Assembly: GCF_008039615.1 (NCBI RefSeq)
Contig: NZ_VDUZ01000016.1
Coordinates: 83,148 to 147,147 of the forward strand
Direction of reading: 5' to 3'
DNA length: 64,000 bases
Origin: Vineibacter terrae
GTDB lineage: Bacteria > Pseudomonadota > Alphaproteobacteria > Reyranellales > Reyranellaceae
Part shown: positions 18,111-27,341 of the stretch, piece after piece
How the letters are laid out: each line of letters starts with the position of its first letter
How positions within the stretch are numbered: position 1 is the first letter of the stretch
The notes under the pieces: model-generated
What the model was told of the DNA's origin: nothing
The model's database searches: none
Seen by the model: the letters and a program-made list of their open reading frames with translations, nothing else
Position numbers and translations under genes: made by a program

Positions 18111-21100
18111 ATGTCTCGCAAGCCTTCCGCCGCGGCCAAGCCTGCCGCCGTTCCGCCGCCTGCCGCCGCTCACGCCGGCAGCGCGGCTGCCACCGCGCTT
18201 CCGGCGCCGAACGGCGGCAACAAGCCGCTGAAGCACCTGTGGCTGATCGACGGCTCGGGCTACATCTTCCGTGCCTTCCATGCGCTGCCGCCGATGAATC
18301 GCCCCGACGGCACGCCGATCAATGCCGTCTACGGCTTCTGCAACATGATCACCAAGTTCCTGCTGGAACGGCCGGAGATCGACCATATCGCCGTCATCCA
18401 TGACTACGGCGAGCGCACCTTCCGCAACGAGATCTATCCCAAGTACAAGGCGCACCGTCCGGAGCTGCCGGAGGCGTTGGTGCCGCAGTTTCCCTTGCTG
18501 CGCGAAGCCAACCGGATGTTCGGCCTGCCCTGCGTCGAGATGCAGGGCTACGAGGCCGACGACCTGATCGCGACCTACGCCCGGCTGGCGGTGGCGGCGG
18601 ATGCGGACGTCACGATCGTTTCGTCCGACAAGGACCTGATGCAGCTTGTCGGCGATCGGGTATCGATGTTCGACCCGATCAAGCTCATCAAGCTTGGCCC
18701 CGAAGCGGTCATGGACAAGTTCGGCGTGCCGCCCGAGAAGGTCGTGGACGTGCAGGCGCTGGCGGGCGACAGCACCGACAACGTGCCGGGCGTGCCCGGC
18801 ATCGGCGTGAAGACCGCGGCCCAGCTCATCACCGAGTACGGCGATCTGGAAACGCTGCTGGCACGCGCCGGCGAGATCAAGCAGCCCAAGCGGCGCGAGG
18901 CGCTGCAGGTCAACGCCGAGCAGGCGCGCATCTCGCGCCGGCTGGTGCTGCTCAAGGATGACGTGCCGGTGACGGAGCAGCCGGATTCTTTCGACAAGAA
19001 GCTGCCCGACCTGCAGCAGCTCGTGCCTTGGCTGGAGCAGCAGGGCTTCCGCGCGCTGCTGGCCAAGTACCGCGCAATGCCGGGAGCGCCGCCGGCCGGG
19101 GAGGCGCCGCCGGCTTCTGCGACGGCAGCCGCCGCGGCACCGTCCCGCAGCGGCAGCGATGGCAGCGACGCGGCTGCCATCGACAGCGAAGATCCATTGG
19201 CCGCGGCCTACGCGATCGACGGCAAGGACGGCACGTGGCCGTCCGCGGCCGCGCTCGATTGGCGGCTGCCGCGCGAGAAGCCCTTCGCCGCGGCGGATTA
19301 TGAGCTGGTGACCAGCCCGGACGGGCTCGACGGTTTCATCAGCGCCGCCCATGCCGCCGGCGTCGTGGCGGTGGCTTGCCATACCAATGCGCTTGCCGCC
19401 TCGGAAGGCCTCGTGGGCATCGCCATGGCGTTGCCGGATGGACCGATCGCCGATGTCGGCATCGGCCGTCGTCGTGCCGTCTACGTGCCGCTGGGCCATC
19501 GTCCGCCAGGCGCGGCCGCGGCGGCGCAGGGCGCCCTCGACCTGGGCGGCGACGTTGCCGGCGGCGATGCCGCGGCGGCGGGAGGCGGCGAGAAGGAGCT
19601 CGTCCCCGGCCAGCTGGCGGTCGCCGAGGTTCTGGCGCGGCTCAAGCCGCTGCTGGAGGATCCCGGCGTGCTGAAGGTCGGGCATAACATCAAGCACCAT
19701 CTGACGGTGCTCGGCCGCTGCGGCATCAGCCTGGCGCCCGTGGATGATGCGATGCTGTTGTCCTTCGTGCTCGAAGGGGGCTTGCACGGACACGGCATGG
19801 ATGAGCTGGCCGAGCATTTCCTGGGTGTCGCGACCCTCAAGCTCAGCGACCTCACGGGCACGGGCGCCAAGCGGATCACGTTCGACCGCGTGGCCGTGGA
19901 GAAGGCGCGCGACTACGCGGCGGAGGACGCCGATGCCGCCATGCAGCTGTGGCTGATGCTGAAGCCGCGGCTTGCTGCCGAGCGCATGGCGACGCTGTAC
20001 GAGACCGTCGAAAGGCCCCTGATCTCGGTGCTGGCCGACATGGAAGGCGCTGGCGTGAAGATCGACGCGCCCGAGCTGATGCGGCTGAGCGCCGAGTTCG
20101 AGCGGCGCATGGCGGCCCTCGAGATCGAGCTGCACAAGTTGGCGGGGCGGCAATTCAACGTCGGCTCGCCCAAGCAGCTGGGCGAGATCCTGTTCGACGA
20201 GATGAAGCTGCCCGGTGGCAAGCGCAACAAGAGCGGGACCTGGAGCACCGACGCCTCCGTCCTGGAGGAGCTGGCCGAGCAAGGTCACGAGCTGCCGCGC
20301 AAGCTGCTGGAGCATCGCCAGCTCGCCAAGCTCAAGGGCACCTACACCGATGCCCTCGTTGCCGAGATCAACCCCAGGACGAAGCGGGTGCATACCTCCT
20401 ATCAGATGACCGGCGCGTCGACCGGCCGGCTGGCATCGACCGATCCGAATCTGCAGAACATCCCGGTACGCACCGAGGATGGGCGCAAGATCCGCAGGGC
20501 GTTCATCGCCGAAGCCGGCCACAAGCTGCTGAGCGCCGACTACTCGCAAATCGAGCTGCGGCTGCTGGCGCATGTCGCCGATATCCCGTCGCTGAGGGAG
20601 GCTTTCGAGCGCGGCGACGACATCCACGCCATCACGGCGTCAGAAGTGTTCGGCATTCCGGCCAAGGGCATGGATCCCCTGGTGCGGCGGCGCGCCAAGG
20701 CGATCAATTTCGGCATCATCTACGGCATCTCGCCGTTCGGGCTGGCCGCTCAGCTCGGGATCCCGCAAGGCGAGGCGCGCACCTATATCGACACGTACTT
20801 CAAGCGCTATCCCGGCATCCGGGACTACATGGAGCGCACCAAGGCGTTCTGCCGCAAGGCCGGCTACGTCCAGACCCCGTTCGGGCGCAAGGTCCATCTG
20901 GCCTGGATCAACGACAAGAACCCGGCGCGCCGCAGCTTCCATGAGCGTGCCGCGATCAATGCGCCGCTGCAGGGTGGCGCTGCCGACATCATCAAGCGTG
21001 CCATGATCCGCCTGCCGTCGGCGCTGCAGGCCGCCTCGCTCGAGACGCGCATGCTGCTGCAGGTGCATGACGAGCTCGTCTTCGAAGCGCCTGACGCCGA

Positions 21101-21212
21101 GATCAAGCGGGCTTCCGCCGTGATCCAGGACACGATGCAGCGCGCCGCGCGTCTGTCCATTCCGCTGGTGGTCGAGATCGGCAGCGGCATGACATGGGCT
21201 GATGCGCACTGA
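18111..21212 (+). CDS. polA: DNA polymerase I with decayed 3'-5' exonuclease site
   Basis: At 1033 residues this has the full three-part layout. The 5'-3' exonuclease begins LWLIDGSGYIFRAFHAL (about 43-60). The polymerase shows motif A DYSQIELRLLAH (about 809-820), motif B RRRAKAINFGIIYG and motif C LLQVHDELVFE. The middle proofreading domain is recognisable but damaged: motif I reads VAVACHTNAL where FDTET is expected, motif II reads GHNIKHHL with histidine for the catalytic aspartate, and only motif III YAAEDAD is intact. Proofreading is therefore probably lost, as in Taq polymerase. An alanine- and proline-rich linker (about 325-360) lengthens the protein. The divergent HAD gene shares its upstream region; a GST gene follows 24 bases later. 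Confidence 0.95.
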   Translation: MSRKPSAAAKPAAVPPPAAAHAGSAAATALPAPNGGNKPLKHLWLIDGSGYIFRAFHALPPMNRPDGTPINAVYGFCNMITKFLLERPEIDHIAVIHDYGERTFRNEIYPKYKAHRPELPEALVPQFPLLREANRMFGLPCVEMQGYEADDLIATYARLAVAADADVTIVSSDKDLMQLVGDRVSMFDPIKLIKLGPEAVMDKFGVPPEKVVDVQALAGDSTDNVPGVPGIGVKTAAQLITEYGDLETLLARAGEIKQPKRREALQVNAEQARISRRLVLLKDDVPVTEQPDSFDKKLPDLQQLVPWLEQQGFRALLAKYRAMPGAPPAGEAPPASATAAAAAPSRSGSDGSDAAAIDSEDPLAAAYAIDGKDGTWPSAAALDWRLPREKPFAAADYELVTSPDGLDGFISAAHAAGVVAVACHTNALAASEGLVGIAMALPDGPIADVGIGRRRAVYVPLGHRPPGAAAAAQGALDLGGDVAGGDAAAAGGGEKELVPGQLAVAEVLARLKPLLEDPGVLKVGHNIKHHLTVLGRCGISLAPVDDAMLLSFVLEGGLHGHGMDELAEHFLGVATLKLSDLTGTGAKRITFDRVAVEKARDYAAEDADAAMQLWLMLKPRLAAERMATLYETVERPLISVLADMEGAGVKIDAPELMRLSAEFERRMAALEIELHKLAGRQFNVGSPKQLGEILFDEMKLPGGKRNKSGTWSTDASVLEELAEQGHELPRKLLEHRQLAKLKGTYTDALVAEINPRTKRVHTSYQMTGASTGRLASTDPNLQNIPVRTEDGRKIRRAFIAEAGHKLLSADYSQIELRLLAHVADIPSLREAFERGDDIHAITASEVFGIPAKGMDPLVRRRAKAINFGIIYGISPFGLAAQLGIPQGEARTYIDTYFKRYPGIRDYMERTKAFCRKAGYVQTPFGRKVHLAWINDKNPARRSFHERAAINAPLQGGAADIIKRAMIRLPSALQAASLETRMLLQVHDELVFEAPDAEIKRASAVIQDTMQRAARLSIPLVVEIGSGMTWADAH

Positions 21213-21236
21213 ACGGGTTCCGGAAGGAGTGATCGA

Positions 21237-21866
21237 ATGCTGAAGATCTATGGGCGGGCCAACTCGATCAACGTCCAGAAGGCATTGTGGGCCGCTGACG
21301 AATGCGGCCTCGCCTACGAGCGCATCGATGTCGGTGGCGCGTTCGGTGGCAACGACCAGCCCTGGTACCGTGCGATGAACCCCAACGGCGTGGTGCCCAC
21401 CATCGACGATGGCGGCTACACGCTGTGGGAGTCGAACTCGATCATCCGCTATTTCGCGGCGACGCATGCCGCCGGCACCCTGTGGCCCACCGATCCCAAG
21501 GCGCGCGGCAATGCCGAACGCTGGATGGACTGGCAGCTGACGGTGGTCCAGGGCGGCATGACCACGTTGTTCTGGGGGTGGATCCGCACGCCACCGGAGA
21601 AGCGTGACCTTGACGCCATGGAGAAGGCGCGGGTCGCCACTGCCGATCTCTGGTGCCGCTTGGACGGCCATCTGGCGGATAAGGCCTATGTCGCCGGCGA
21701 CCGTTTCACCATGGGGGACATCCCGGCCGGGGCCATGGCCTACCGTTGGCTCAACCTGCCGTTCGAGCGCGCCGGCCTGCCGCCGACACCGCATCTGCGC
21801 GCCTGGTACGAGCGGCTGGCGACGCGCCCTGCGTACCAGAAGCACGTCATGGTCAAGATGACCTGA
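21237..21866 (+). CDS. Glutathione S-transferase family protein
   Basis: The 209-residue protein has an N-terminal thioredoxin-like domain with the active-site serine region (YGRANSINVQKALWAADE, residues about 5-22), cis-proline block NGVVPTIDDGG and WESNSIIRYFA, then an all-helical C-terminal domain with YVAGDRFTMGDIP. It lies 24 bases after polA and may be read with it. The substrate is not predictable; the SI.VQK pattern suits the theta/Nu-like bacterial enzymes. Confidence 0.88.
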   Translation: MLKIYGRANSINVQKALWAADECGLAYERIDVGGAFGGNDQPWYRAMNPNGVVPTIDDGGYTLWESNSIIRYFAATHAAGTLWPTDPKARGNAERWMDWQLTVVQGGMTTLFWGWIRTPPEKRDLDAMEKARVATADLWCRLDGHLADKAYVAGDRFTMGDIPAGAMAYRWLNLPFERAGLPPTPHLRAWYERLATRPAYQKHVMVKMT

Positions 21867-21967
21867 GGCCGCGCCGCTTCAAGGCTCCGCTTGGTCCGCG
21901 GATATGATAGAAATATGACAAGCAAGGTTGGCGGCGCAGCCATGAGGACGCTGACAGCGTTGCCCGC

Positions 21968-22873
21968 GTGCGATCGTTGCCATCCCTGGACCACATGGTT
22001 CGCCTGCTGCCCCATGAGATCGTCTTTGGCCTGTTCCTGGTGATCACCACGGTCCGGCTGCTGGTCGTGGCTGGCCCGGCGCACGAAGAGACGATGGTTT
22101 ACATCGCCGCCGTCGTGGTCAACGCGCTCGCGATCTGGGCGCCGCAGCGTTGGCCCGAGCCCTGGGCGTGGCGGCTGCAGTTCGTCTTCTACATCATCGC
22201 GCTCAACGGTCTGTTCCTCCACATGCGCTGGGCGATCCCGCTGATCCACCCCGGCAAGTATGATGACCTGCTGATGGGCTGGGACCAGGCGCTGTTCGGC
22301 GGCAGCCCGAACCTGTGGTTCGCGCCGATGGCGACGCCGCTTCTGACCGAGGTGATGAGCATCGCCTACGCGGCGTTCATTCCCGGGCTGATGCTGACCC
22401 TGGTGCAGTATGCGATGTGCGACCTGCGCACGGCGCGGGCTTTCTACGGCGGCCTCTTCACGCTCTACGGCATCGGCTATCTCGGCTACACCCTGCTGCC
22501 GGCGGTCGGTCCCTATGTCGCCATGGCCCATCAGTTCGACGCGCCGCTGGACGGCTACTGGATCACCGATCTGCTGACCACGCTCTACCCGGTCGGCACC
22601 AATGGCTGCGATGCCTTTCCCAGCCTGCATGTGGCGGCGTCGGCCTATATCCTGCTGTTCGACCTCAAGCACCGGCGGCGATGGTTCTGCGCCTGCCTGG
22701 TCCCGTGCCTGGTGCTGTGGCTGTCGACCGTGTACCTGCGGTACCACTACGGCGTGGACGTCGTCGCCGGCTTCGCCCTGGCGGCGCTGGGACTGTGGGT
22801 GGCGGTCGAGGTCTGGCGGCGCGACAGCGCCTTGCGCGTCGGCATCCGCGCGATGGCGCGCATGGCAGAGTGA
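21968..22873 (+). CDS. PAP2-superfamily membrane phosphatase / lipid phosphotransferase
   Basis: The 301-residue protein has about six membrane helices and the two PAP2 core motifs: CDAFPSLHVAA (motif 2) and YLRYHYGVDVVAGF (motif 3), with the catalytic histidines. The layout resembles inositol-phosphorylceramide-synthase-like PAP2 proteins. It would dephosphorylate or transfer a lipid phosphate at the periplasmic face. The listed start is GTG 21968; ATG 21992 (MVRLLP) is an equally good choice. It converges on the cyclase gene. Confidence 0.8.
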   Translation: MRSLPSLDHMVRLLPHEIVFGLFLVITTVRLLVVAGPAHEETMVYIAAVVVNALAIWAPQRWPEPWAWRLQFVFYIIALNGLFLHMRWAIPLIHPGKYDDLLMGWDQALFGGSPNLWFAPMATPLLTEVMSIAYAAFIPGLMLTLVQYAMCDLRTARAFYGGLFTLYGIGYLGYTLLPAVGPYVAMAHQFDAPLDGYWITDLLTTLYPVGTNGCDAFPSLHVAASAYILLFDLKHRRRWFCACLVPCLVLWLSTVYLRYHYGVDVVAGFALAALGLWVAVEVWRRDSALRVGIRAMARMAE

Positions 22874-22901
22874 GCGGCAGCGTCGTGCGGACTTCGCGCC
22901 C

Positions 22902-24839
22902 TCAGGCGAGACGGTAGATTTTCGCCGGCTCGACCCGCCCGCGGATGGTCTGCACGCCGACAAAGGCCGGCGTGGTCTCCAGTGAGGTCGGATCCTGCAA
23001 GGCTGCCATCGTGTCGCCGCTGGTGAGCACGATGACATCGTCGCCGTCGGCCATATGTTCCTTCCCCAGCTGCTCGAGGCGCTGGGCCACGTTCACCGCG
23101 TCGCCGACGACGGTGTAGTTGATGCGCTCGGGCGCGCCGATATTGCCGACGACGACCGCCCCGGTGTGCAATCCCACGCGCACGCGCACCGGCGCCAGGC
23201 CTCGGGCGCGCCGCGCCGCGTTGTCCACGCGCAGCACGCGCGCGATCGCGAGCGCCGCGCGGCAGCCGGCGTCGGCATGGTCGGGCATCCTGCGGATGCC
23301 GCCCCACACCGCCATCACCGAATCGCCGATATACTTGTCGATCACGCCCTGCTCGCGCTCGATGACCGCGCCCAGCAGCGCAAAATGATGGTTGAGCAGC
23401 TCGGCCGTGCTGCGCTCATCCATGTTCTCGGCCTGCGGCGTGAAGCCGACGATGTCGGTGAACATCACGGTCACCGTGCGGCGCTTGGACAGCAGGCTCT
23501 CCTCGCCCTCCTCCATCAGGCGTGCCACCAGCCGGTGCGGCACGTAGAGGCCGAACCATTTCAGGGTGGCGCGGGCCTTCTCCATGGCCTCGGCCGCATC
23601 GTCGATCTCCTTGAGCGTGGAACGGGCGACCGGGCTGCCTTCGAAATCGAACCGTTCCAGAGCCTCCGCGGCTGCGCCCAGCCGGCGGATGGCGCGGGCC
23701 ATGCGCACGCCCATCACGGCGGCCAGCGCCAGTGCCAGCAGCAGGGCGGCGGCGCCCGCCCAGACGCCTTCGCGCAGCCGCTCGATGTCGCGCGTCGCTT
23801 CCTCGAACGGAAAATACTGACCGATCAGCCAGGGCTCCGGCCCGTAGCTGTCGATCTGGCGGTAGACGAAGACCCAGAGGCGGCCGTCGACATCGACGAT
23901 ATGGCCGAGCTTGCCCAGCGCCCTGCCGAAGACGCGGTTCTGGACCGCCGGTTTCCAGATGGCAGCCAATACCGGATCGCCAACCTCGTTCAGGCGGGGC
24001 AGCGGTTGCGCTTCTGTGAGCGCCACATGGCGGGGCTCGGTCAGCGTGCGGTGCGCCAGCACCCGGTCGCGGCCCACCAGGATGAACGATTTGCCCTCGC
24101 CATCGATGTCCTGGCTCACGACCAGGCGCGACAGCTCGCCCATCGCCACCGTGGCGACCAGCCCGCCGACGAAGGTGCCGTCGCTGCGACGAACCGGGAC
24201 CCGGACATTGATGACCGGCTGGCGCTGCCCCGCGAACCACAGCAGGTCGCCCCAGAAGGGGGCAGTCGCGGTCTGCATCTGATGGAAGCGCTCGGATGCG
24301 CCCGGGATCGACGTCAGCGGCACGCTGTCCCGCTTCAGCCCGCTTCCCGTTCGCTCGATCCGGTGCACTGTCTGATCCAGGGAGACGAATCCGGCCCCGG
24401 AAATCTGCGGCAGCCGTTCCATGGCGGTGGCCAGCGCGTCGATCTCCTGGTCCGGCACGGTGATGTCGAGCCTGCCGCGTGCGGCGAGCGAGGCGACAAA
24501 CTGCAGTTGCGCCGACACGGGGTCGAGCCGGTCGCGCAGGAACTGCACCTGCGCCTCGACGGTGCGCCGATTGCGGTCGAGCATCAGGCGCTGGGTGCTT
24601 TCGGAAGCGCCCAGCACGGTGACCGCGAATGCAACGCCGGCGATGACTGCAACCGTCAGGAAGCCGGCGGCCAGCGCCGTGACGATCCGGACGCGCAGCC
24701 GCCGGATGCCCCGGCGCAACGTCGCGGCGCGGGACGCGTCGACGTCAGGCGTGACAGCAGGAGGGAAGGCAGGGCCGTCGGTTGCATCGACAGGTGCCAG
24801 GGCTGTCGTCGCGGGCGTATCGATTCGTGAGCCGGCCAC
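22902..24839 (-). CDS. Membrane sensor adenylate/guanylate cyclase (class III)
   Basis: The 645-residue protein has a membrane helix at about 50-78, a periplasmic sensor of about 270 residues resembling a double Cache domain, a second helix at about 352-374, a HAMP-like linker (RLGAAAEALERFDFEG) and a C-terminal class III cyclase catalytic domain. The latter shows the metal motif MFTDIVGF, DKYIGDSVMAVWGG and NYTVVGDAVNVAQRLE, all intact. It would turn an extracellular signal into a cyclic nucleotide, most likely cAMP. No neighbouring receptor protein is obvious. It is divergent from hprK. Confidence 0.9.
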   Translation of the reverse strand: MAGSRIDTPATTALAPVDATDGPAFPPAVTPDVDASRAATLRRGIRRLRVRIVTALAAGFLTVAVIAGVAFAVTVLGASESTQRLMLDRNRRTVEAQVQFLRDRLDPVSAQLQFVASLAARGRLDITVPDQEIDALATAMERLPQISGAGFVSLDQTVHRIERTGSGLKRDSVPLTSIPGASERFHQMQTATAPFWGDLLWFAGQRQPVINVRVPVRRSDGTFVGGLVATVAMGELSRLVVSQDIDGEGKSFILVGRDRVLAHRTLTEPRHVALTEAQPLPRLNEVGDPVLAAIWKPAVQNRVFGRALGKLGHIVDVDGRLWVFVYRQIDSYGPEPWLIGQYFPFEEATRDIERLREGVWAGAAALLLALALAAVMGVRMARAIRRLGAAAEALERFDFEGSPVARSTLKEIDDAAEAMEKARATLKWFGLYVPHRLVARLMEEGEESLLSKRRTVTVMFTDIVGFTPQAENMDERSTAELLNHHFALLGAVIEREQGVIDKYIGDSVMAVWGGIRRMPDHADAGCRAALAIARVLRVDNAARRARGLAPVRVRVGLHTGAVVVGNIGAPERINYTVVGDAVNVAQRLEQLGKEHMADGDDVIVLTSGDTMAALQDPTSLETTPAFVGVQTIRGRVEPAKIYRLA

Positions 24840-25025
24840 TCGATTGCCCCTCCGCCAGCGCCAGAACGGACCGCAGCGCCGCTATTCACTCCGGCCCAAT
24901 ATAGGTACCGGAATGCGCCCTCGCCGTAGCACCGGGCGTCAAATCGACGTCAGCAGGCTGCCCTGCCGTGCTCCAGGGCGCTGCGCGACATTGACGCCCA
25001 GCCTTCCCTCGGGCCAGCTTGCGGC

Positions 25026-25484
25026 ATGGCTGACAACTTGCCGCTCATCAACATCCACGCCACCTGCGTTGCCTTGTCAATCAGCGGCTGTTGGCGGGCG
25101 GCATTGCTGCGGGGGCCGTCGGGCGCCGGCAAATCCGACCTGGCTCTGCGCCTGATCGAAACCGGAGGGCGGCTGGTTGCCGATGACCGTACCGACCTCA
25201 CGGTCGAGGGCGGGCGGCTGGTTGCCAGGCCGCCGGCGGCGCTCGCGGGACTGGTGGAAGCGCGCGGTGTCGGCGTGCTGCGCCTGCCGCCCGAGCATTT
25301 GCTGGCGGTGGCGCCGGTGATGCTGGCGATTGATCTCGTGGCGCCGGCAGAAGTCGAGCGCACGCCCGAGCCGAGGGTCGAGGCGATCCTCGGCATCCCT
25401 GTTCCGCTTCTTCGTCTGTCCGCGTTCGATGCGTCCGCTTCGATCAAAATTCGCCTTGCTCTTGGCGCATCACGCATCACATGA
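25026..25484 (+). CDS. hprK: Short HPr kinase/phosphorylase (C-terminal domain only)
   Basis: The 152-residue product is only the P-loop catalytic domain, as usual for alphaproteobacteria (Firmicutes enzymes are about 310 residues). Walker A is GPSGAGKS at residues 30-37 and the acidic pair is VADD; the region after ends LEVPV-like ILGIPVPLLRL. The enzyme phosphorylates HPr on serine, and the HPr gene at 26901 has the matching SIMG serine. It is followed six bases later by rapZ. The chvG/chvI two-component genes commonly found upstream are absent here. Confidence 0.9.
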   Translation: MADNLPLINIHATCVALSISGCWRAALLRGPSGAGKSDLALRLIETGGRLVADDRTDLTVEGGRLVARPPAALAGLVEARGVGVLRLPPEHLLAVAPVMLAIDLVAPAEVERTPEPRVEAILGIPVPLLRLSAFDASASIKIRLALGASRIT

Positions 25485-25490
25485 TTCGGC

Positions 25491-26471
25491 GTGGCCCGAT
25501 CTCGCACCGTGACACTACGTTCGTCGCCAGCGCGGGCTCGCCATCGGGCCGCGCCGCCCGCTGCCGACCGCAGATCCGTCCTGATGATCACCGGACTGTC
25601 CGGCGCCGGCCGTGCCACATGCCTGCGGGCGCTCGAAGATTCAGGCTACGTCGCCGTCGACAACCTGCCGTTGCCGATGGTCTCGGCCTTGTTCCGGCCC
25701 GCGCCGGGCGCGCCGGACGAGTCCTATCCCGTCGCCATCGGCATCGATGTGCGCACGCGCGGCTTCGACGCCGCACGCGTGCTGGCATGCGTGCATGAGC
25801 TGCGGCGACGGGACGATCTCGATGCGCGCCTGCTGTTTCTCGACTGCGACAACGACGTGCTGCTGCGGCGCTTCACCGAGACGCGTCGCAGCCATCCGCT
25901 GGCCCAGGACCGGCCGGTGCTCGACGGCATCACCGACGAACGGCGTCGCCTGGGCGGGCTGCGCGACCACGCCGACATGACCATCGACACCTCGCTGCTG
26001 GGCCCGCACGAGCTGAAGCGGCTGCTGCAGGGCCGCTTCGGGCAGGCCAGTCCGGGCCTGCTGGTGTCGATCATGTCTTTCTCATATCGCCGCGGTCTAC
26101 CGCGCGAGGCAGATCTGGTATTTGATGCCAGGTTCCTACGCAATCCCTATTGGGATCCAGCGCTACGCAGCTTCAGCGGCCAGGATCCGCCCGTGCGGCG
26201 CTATGTCGCGCGTGATCCCGACTACACTGGTTTTGTCACGGGGCTGCAGAACTTGCTCGACAGCCTCTTGCCGCGCTTCGAAAGGGAGGGCAAGAGTTAC
26301 CTGACCGTCGCGGTCGGCTGTACCGGGGGGCGCCATCGATCCGTGGTGGTGGCCGAACAGTTGGCCGATCGGCTCAGACGGCAGGGCAGGCCACTGGTGC
26401 TTACGCATCGTGACATCGACAGCACGCCGGCGGCTTCCGCCGCGGGGCAAGAAAGCGGAAAGAAGAGGTAG
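25491..26471 (+). CDS. rapZ: RapZ-family RNA-binding/nucleotide-binding protein
   Basis: The 326-residue protein has the family P-loop region MITGLSGAGRATCLRALEDSG, where the Walker lysine is arginine, followed by VDNLPLPM. The C-terminal half has SFSYRRGLPREADLVFDARFLRNPYW and the strictly conserved GCTGGRHRSV. In enterobacteria RapZ controls GlmS through small RNAs; in alphaproteobacteria its role with the phosphotransfer proteins is less clear. The first 30 residues are basic and may be over-extended; an alternative start would be near MITGLSG. It lies in an operon with hprK, EIIA and HPr. Confidence 0.9.
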   Translation: MARSRTVTLRSSPARARHRAAPPAADRRSVLMITGLSGAGRATCLRALEDSGYVAVDNLPLPMVSALFRPAPGAPDESYPVAIGIDVRTRGFDAARVLACVHELRRRDDLDARLLFLDCDNDVLLRRFTETRRSHPLAQDRPVLDGITDERRRLGGLRDHADMTIDTSLLGPHELKRLLQGRFGQASPGLLVSIMSFSYRRGLPREADLVFDARFLRNPYWDPALRSFSGQDPPVRRYVARDPDYTGFVTGLQNLLDSLLPRFEREGKSYLTVAVGCTGGRHRSVVVAEQLADRLRRQGRPLVLTHRDIDSTPAASAAGQESGKKR

Positions 26472-26475
26472 GCCG

Positions 26476-26883
26476 ATGATCGGCATCGTGCTGGTGACGC
26501 ACGGCAAGCTCGCGCGCGAATTCCTCGCTGCACTGGAGCATGTCGTGGGACCTCAGCGGCAGGCTGCCGCAGTCTGCATCGAGGCCGACGATGACATGGA
26601 GAAGCGCCGCGCCGAGATTCTGCAGCGCGTCGCGGAGTGCGACGAAGGCCAGGGCGTGGTGGTGCTGACGGACATGTTCGGCGGCACGCCGTCCAACCTC
26701 GCCATCTCGATCATGGATCGGGCCCGGGTCGAGGTGATCGCCGGTGTCAACCTGCCGATGTTGATCAAGCTGGCGAGCGTGCGTGTCGACCGGCCGATGG
26801 CGGAAACCGTCGCGGCCTGTCAGGATGCAGGCCGCAAGTACATTACCGTCGCGTCGCGCCTGCTGGCGAAGGACGCCAGCTAG
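26476..26883 (+). CDS. PTS mannose-type EIIA component
   Basis: I chose ATG 26476 (135 residues), four bases after the rapZ stop and behind AGAGG. It begins MIGIVLVTHGKLA, placing the phosphorylatable histidine at residue 9, and continues with VVVLTDMFGGTPSNLA, the conserved EIIA-Man block. No EIIB, EIIC or EIID gene follows, so it is a regulatory rather than a sugar-transporting component, receiving phosphate from HPr. This arrangement is typical of the incomplete PTS of alphaproteobacteria. Confidence 0.92.
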   Translation: MIGIVLVTHGKLAREFLAALEHVVGPQRQAAAVCIEADDDMEKRRAEILQRVAECDEGQGVVVLTDMFGGTPSNLAISIMDRARVEVIAGVNLPMLIKLASVRVDRPMAETVAACQDAGRKYITVASRLLAKDAS

Positions 26884-26900
26884 CACCGGGACATCGCCCC

Positions 26901-27176
26901 ATGGCCGACGCGGCACCGTTGACGCTGACCATCGCCAACAAGCGTGGCTTGCATGCCCGGGCCGCGGCGAAGTTTGTCCGCCTGGTCGCGCAGTACGATG
27001 CCGCGGTGAAGGTGACGCATGCCGGCCAGGAGGTGTCGGGCCTGTCGATCATGGGCCTGATGATGCTGTCGGCGGCGCTGGGCGCCCAGATCCAGGTCTC
27101 GGCCAGCGGCCGCCAGGCGCCGGAGGCGCTCGAGGCGATCGGCAAGCTCGTCGAGAGCCGCTTCGGCGAGGATTGA
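26901..27176 (+). CDS. ptsH: HPr phosphocarrier protein
   Basis: The start is ATG 26901, giving 91 residues. The phosphorylated histidine is H18 in NKRGLHARAAAKFV, and the HprK target serine is S49 in GLSIMGLMML. Together with hprK, rapZ and EIIA this makes a phosphorylation switch. Enzyme I (PtsP) is not in the window and must be encoded elsewhere. Confidence 0.95.
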   Translation: MADAAPLTLTIANKRGLHARAAAKFVRLVAQYDAAVKVTHAGQEVSGLSIMGLMMLSAALGAQIQVSASGRQAPEALEAIGKLVESRFGED

Positions 27177-27218
27177 CGCGGTATATGCGATCATAAGCAT
27201 GCTTTTATATCGGCTGCG

Positions 27219-27247
27219 TTGTCGGGCGTTGGGGCCGCTGGTATAGG
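27219..27247 (+). promoter_or_regulatory. Candidate sigma-70-type promoter for ahcY
   Basis: A TTGTCG hexamer at 27219-27224 and a TATAGG hexamer at 27242-27247 are separated by 17 bases, each matching four of six consensus positions. Transcription would begin near 27254, leaving a leader of nearly 90 bases before ahcY. Transcription could also continue from the HPr gene 165 bases upstream. Confidence 0.4.
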
Positions 27248-27341
27248 AGCGCTCCGTCCGGGACAGGGCATGTACGCGTCGCCCGGCCCGCTCGTCGCGA
27301 TCGCCGCGGCTCCCCATCAGGTTGCACCGACAGGACTCCCC

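Noticed and set aside
17958..20627. Long minus-strand open frame running antisense through polA into the HAD gene
   Set aside because: Only the last 210 residues look like a protein family; the rest is low-complexity antisense of polA, a common artefact in GC-rich DNA.
25026..25484. Loss of the histidine before the VADD motif in HprK as a damaging change
   Set aside because: Short alphaproteobacterial HprK proteins vary at this position, so it is not evidence of inactivity.
27242..27341. SAH riboswitch upstream of ahcY
   Set aside because: A GGAGCGCT stretch resembles part of the consensus, but the partner helix strands could not be found.
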